A DNA stretch of 7,661 nt from a bacterium (GTDB lineage: Bacteria; Elusimicrobiota; Elusimicrobia; UBA1565; UBA9628), in contig JAJYFI010000070.1 in NCBI GenBank assembly GCA_021790955.1, positions 1 through 7,661 on the forward strand, in the 5' to 3' direction. How positions within the stretch are numbered: position 1 is the first letter of the stretch; the number at the start of each line of letters is the position of its first letter. A program made the position numbers and the translations under genes. The notes beneath the pieces were generated by a model that saw nothing but the letters and a program-made list of their open reading frames with translations, made no database searches and was not told the origin of the DNA. Shown piece after piece: positions 7,085-7,661 of this stretch.

Positions 7085-7561
7085 TTAACGACGCCGCGAG
7101 AGTTCGGCGCGCAATGTCTCTGCTTCTTGATGCCGGCCCATCTTGTCATAAAGTTCGGCAAGTTCTTTGTAGAGACTGGCTAGCATTTCCCGGACGATGG
7201 CATCCGTTTTATATGCCTTTCTCGCCGACGCGATCAAGTCCCGGTAGAGGCGTCCGCTTTCGCGTTCGTGGCCAAGAATGACGCCGGCTCTCGCAAGATA
7301 TTGGGAGTTGAATCCATAGCTGACGGTTCGATCGGTGTCGAGGGAGCGCGCGATTTTAGCATCGTGATACAATCGTTCGGCTTCCGCGAAATTCCCGGCT
7401 TGGCGCTCCAGCATCGCATGCAAGGCAAGGACTCCAAAACAGCAGTCTCTGGGGTGGCCCCCGTTCTTCGCGCAAAGGCGTTCTCCCGACAAAAAATAGT
7501 CACGCGCCTTGCCTAATTGGCCCATCCCTTGGGCCGTGGCGGCGGCGCGGGACAATACCAT
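7085..7561 (-). CDS. TPR-repeat protein (possibly the 3' part of a broken longer gene)
   Basis: 158 residues from the first ATG after an in-frame TGA, ending in TAA 11 nt before the alternative rSAM3 ATG at 7073. The sequence is made of alternating helices of TPR type, in about four units (residues 5-30, 45-75, 80-115 and 125-155), with typical patterns such as AGNFAEAERLYHDA and MGRHQEAETL. There is no signal peptide and no catalytic motif. TPRs act as protein-binding scaffolds, and cotranscription with rSAM3 and the SGNH hydrolase suggests it serves the same process. The TPR pattern continues upstream of the ATG in the same frame, so 7561 may not be the true start. No Shine-Dalgarno sequence precedes it. 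I do not recognise a specific family. Confidence 0.6.
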   Translation of the reverse strand: MVLSRAAATAQGMGQLGKARDYFLSGERLCAKNGGHPRDCCFGVLALHAMLERQAGNFAEAERLYHDAKIARSLDTDRTVSYGFNSQYLARAGVILGHERESGRLYRDLIASARKAYKTDAIVREMLASLYKELAELYDKMGRHQEAETLRAELSRRR

Positions 7562-7660
7562 GAACCACGGCTCTGTTCCTAAAGTAGCGGCTTTGATGGC
7601 GGACTGAAAGGCCCGCAGCGCTCAGGCATGGTCGCCGCTTTGTTGAAGAGCGTCCCCACT
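7562..7660 (-). pseudogene. Upstream TPR coding sequence with an in-frame TGA
   Basis: Read in the frame of the downstream TPR gene, this stretch gives QQSGDHA, a TGA at 7624-7622, then ALRAFQSAIKAATLG and straight on into the annotated protein. QSGDHAxALRAFQSAI fits a TPR helix pair with exactly one residue missing at the stop, so coding sequence lies on both sides in one frame. One base change, for example CGA to TGA, would explain it. It is either a nonsense mutation that truncates a larger TPR gene or a sequence error near the window edge. Selenocysteine or a changed code is unlikely because neighbouring genes end in TGA. Confidence 0.5.
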
Positions 7661-7661
7661 A

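Noticed and set aside
7622..7624. TGA as selenocysteine or a reassigned codon
   Set aside because: The SGNH genes at 4717 and 4680 end in TGA in the normal way, no selenocysteine-insertion hairpin was evident, and the position is a variable TPR residue rather than a catalytic one.
1..7661. tRNA, rRNA, CRISPR array, insertion sequence, terminal inverted repeats or intrinsic terminators
   Set aside because: No cloverleaf, regularly spaced repeat, transposase motif or GC hairpin with T-run was seen by eye. Nearly all of the sequence is coding.

Overview
The window is a GC-rich (roughly 60%), tightly packed bacterial segment. All of its recognisable genes belong to three themes: radical SAM enzymes with an N-terminal SPASM/twitch domain, SGNH-fold hydrolases, and tetratricopeptide (TPR) repeats. 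TAA and TGA both serve as ordinary stops, and TTG/GTG/ATG starts with poor Shine-Dalgarno sequences are common. I cannot name the organism. The look is that of an uncultured, GC-rich Gram-negative-type bacterium, but no marker gene is present to prove it.

Layout, left to right. (1) Positions 1-1363, minus strand: a radical SAM protein (rSAM1) that runs off the left edge. Its last ~95 visible residues are not radical SAM sequence. They are the N box, G1 and G2 region of a GHKL (Hsp90/MutL/histidine-kinase type) ATPase, in the same open frame. (2) 1368-2996, minus: rSAM2, the same enzyme type with a C-terminal TPR tail, 4 nt upstream of rSAM1 and probably cotranscribed with it. (3) 2997-3115: a short divergent intergenic region holding the only clearly AT-rich promoter-like stretch in this part. 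(4) 3116-4717, plus: a membrane-anchored SGNH-fold protein with TPRs placed between its catalytic blocks. (5) 4680-5723, minus: a second membrane-anchored SGNH hydrolase, convergent with the previous gene and overlapping it by 38 bp. (6) 5727-7010 (or 7073), minus: rSAM3, the plain version of the radical SAM enzyme. (7) 7085-7561, minus: a TPR protein whose frame continues upstream to the right edge but is interrupted by one TGA.

The minus-strand set TPR > rSAM3 > SGNH looks like one operon (gaps of 11 nt or more, then 3 nt). rSAM2 > rSAM1 looks like another. The three rSAMs are clear paralogues: the same four N-terminal cysteines, CxxxCxxC, GGEPL and GRRGEY blocks. They differ mainly after the core: nothing in rSAM3, TPRs in rSAM2, a GHKL ATPase in rSAM1. 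With two SGNH proteins nearby, the locus reads as an uncharacterised accessory modification pathway, possibly for an envelope glycan or a peptide. The substrate is not visible here.

The two oddest signals, the rSAM-GHKL fusion and the interrupted TPR frame, both lie near a window edge. If the window is a whole contig, assembly artefacts must be excluded before either is treated as biology.
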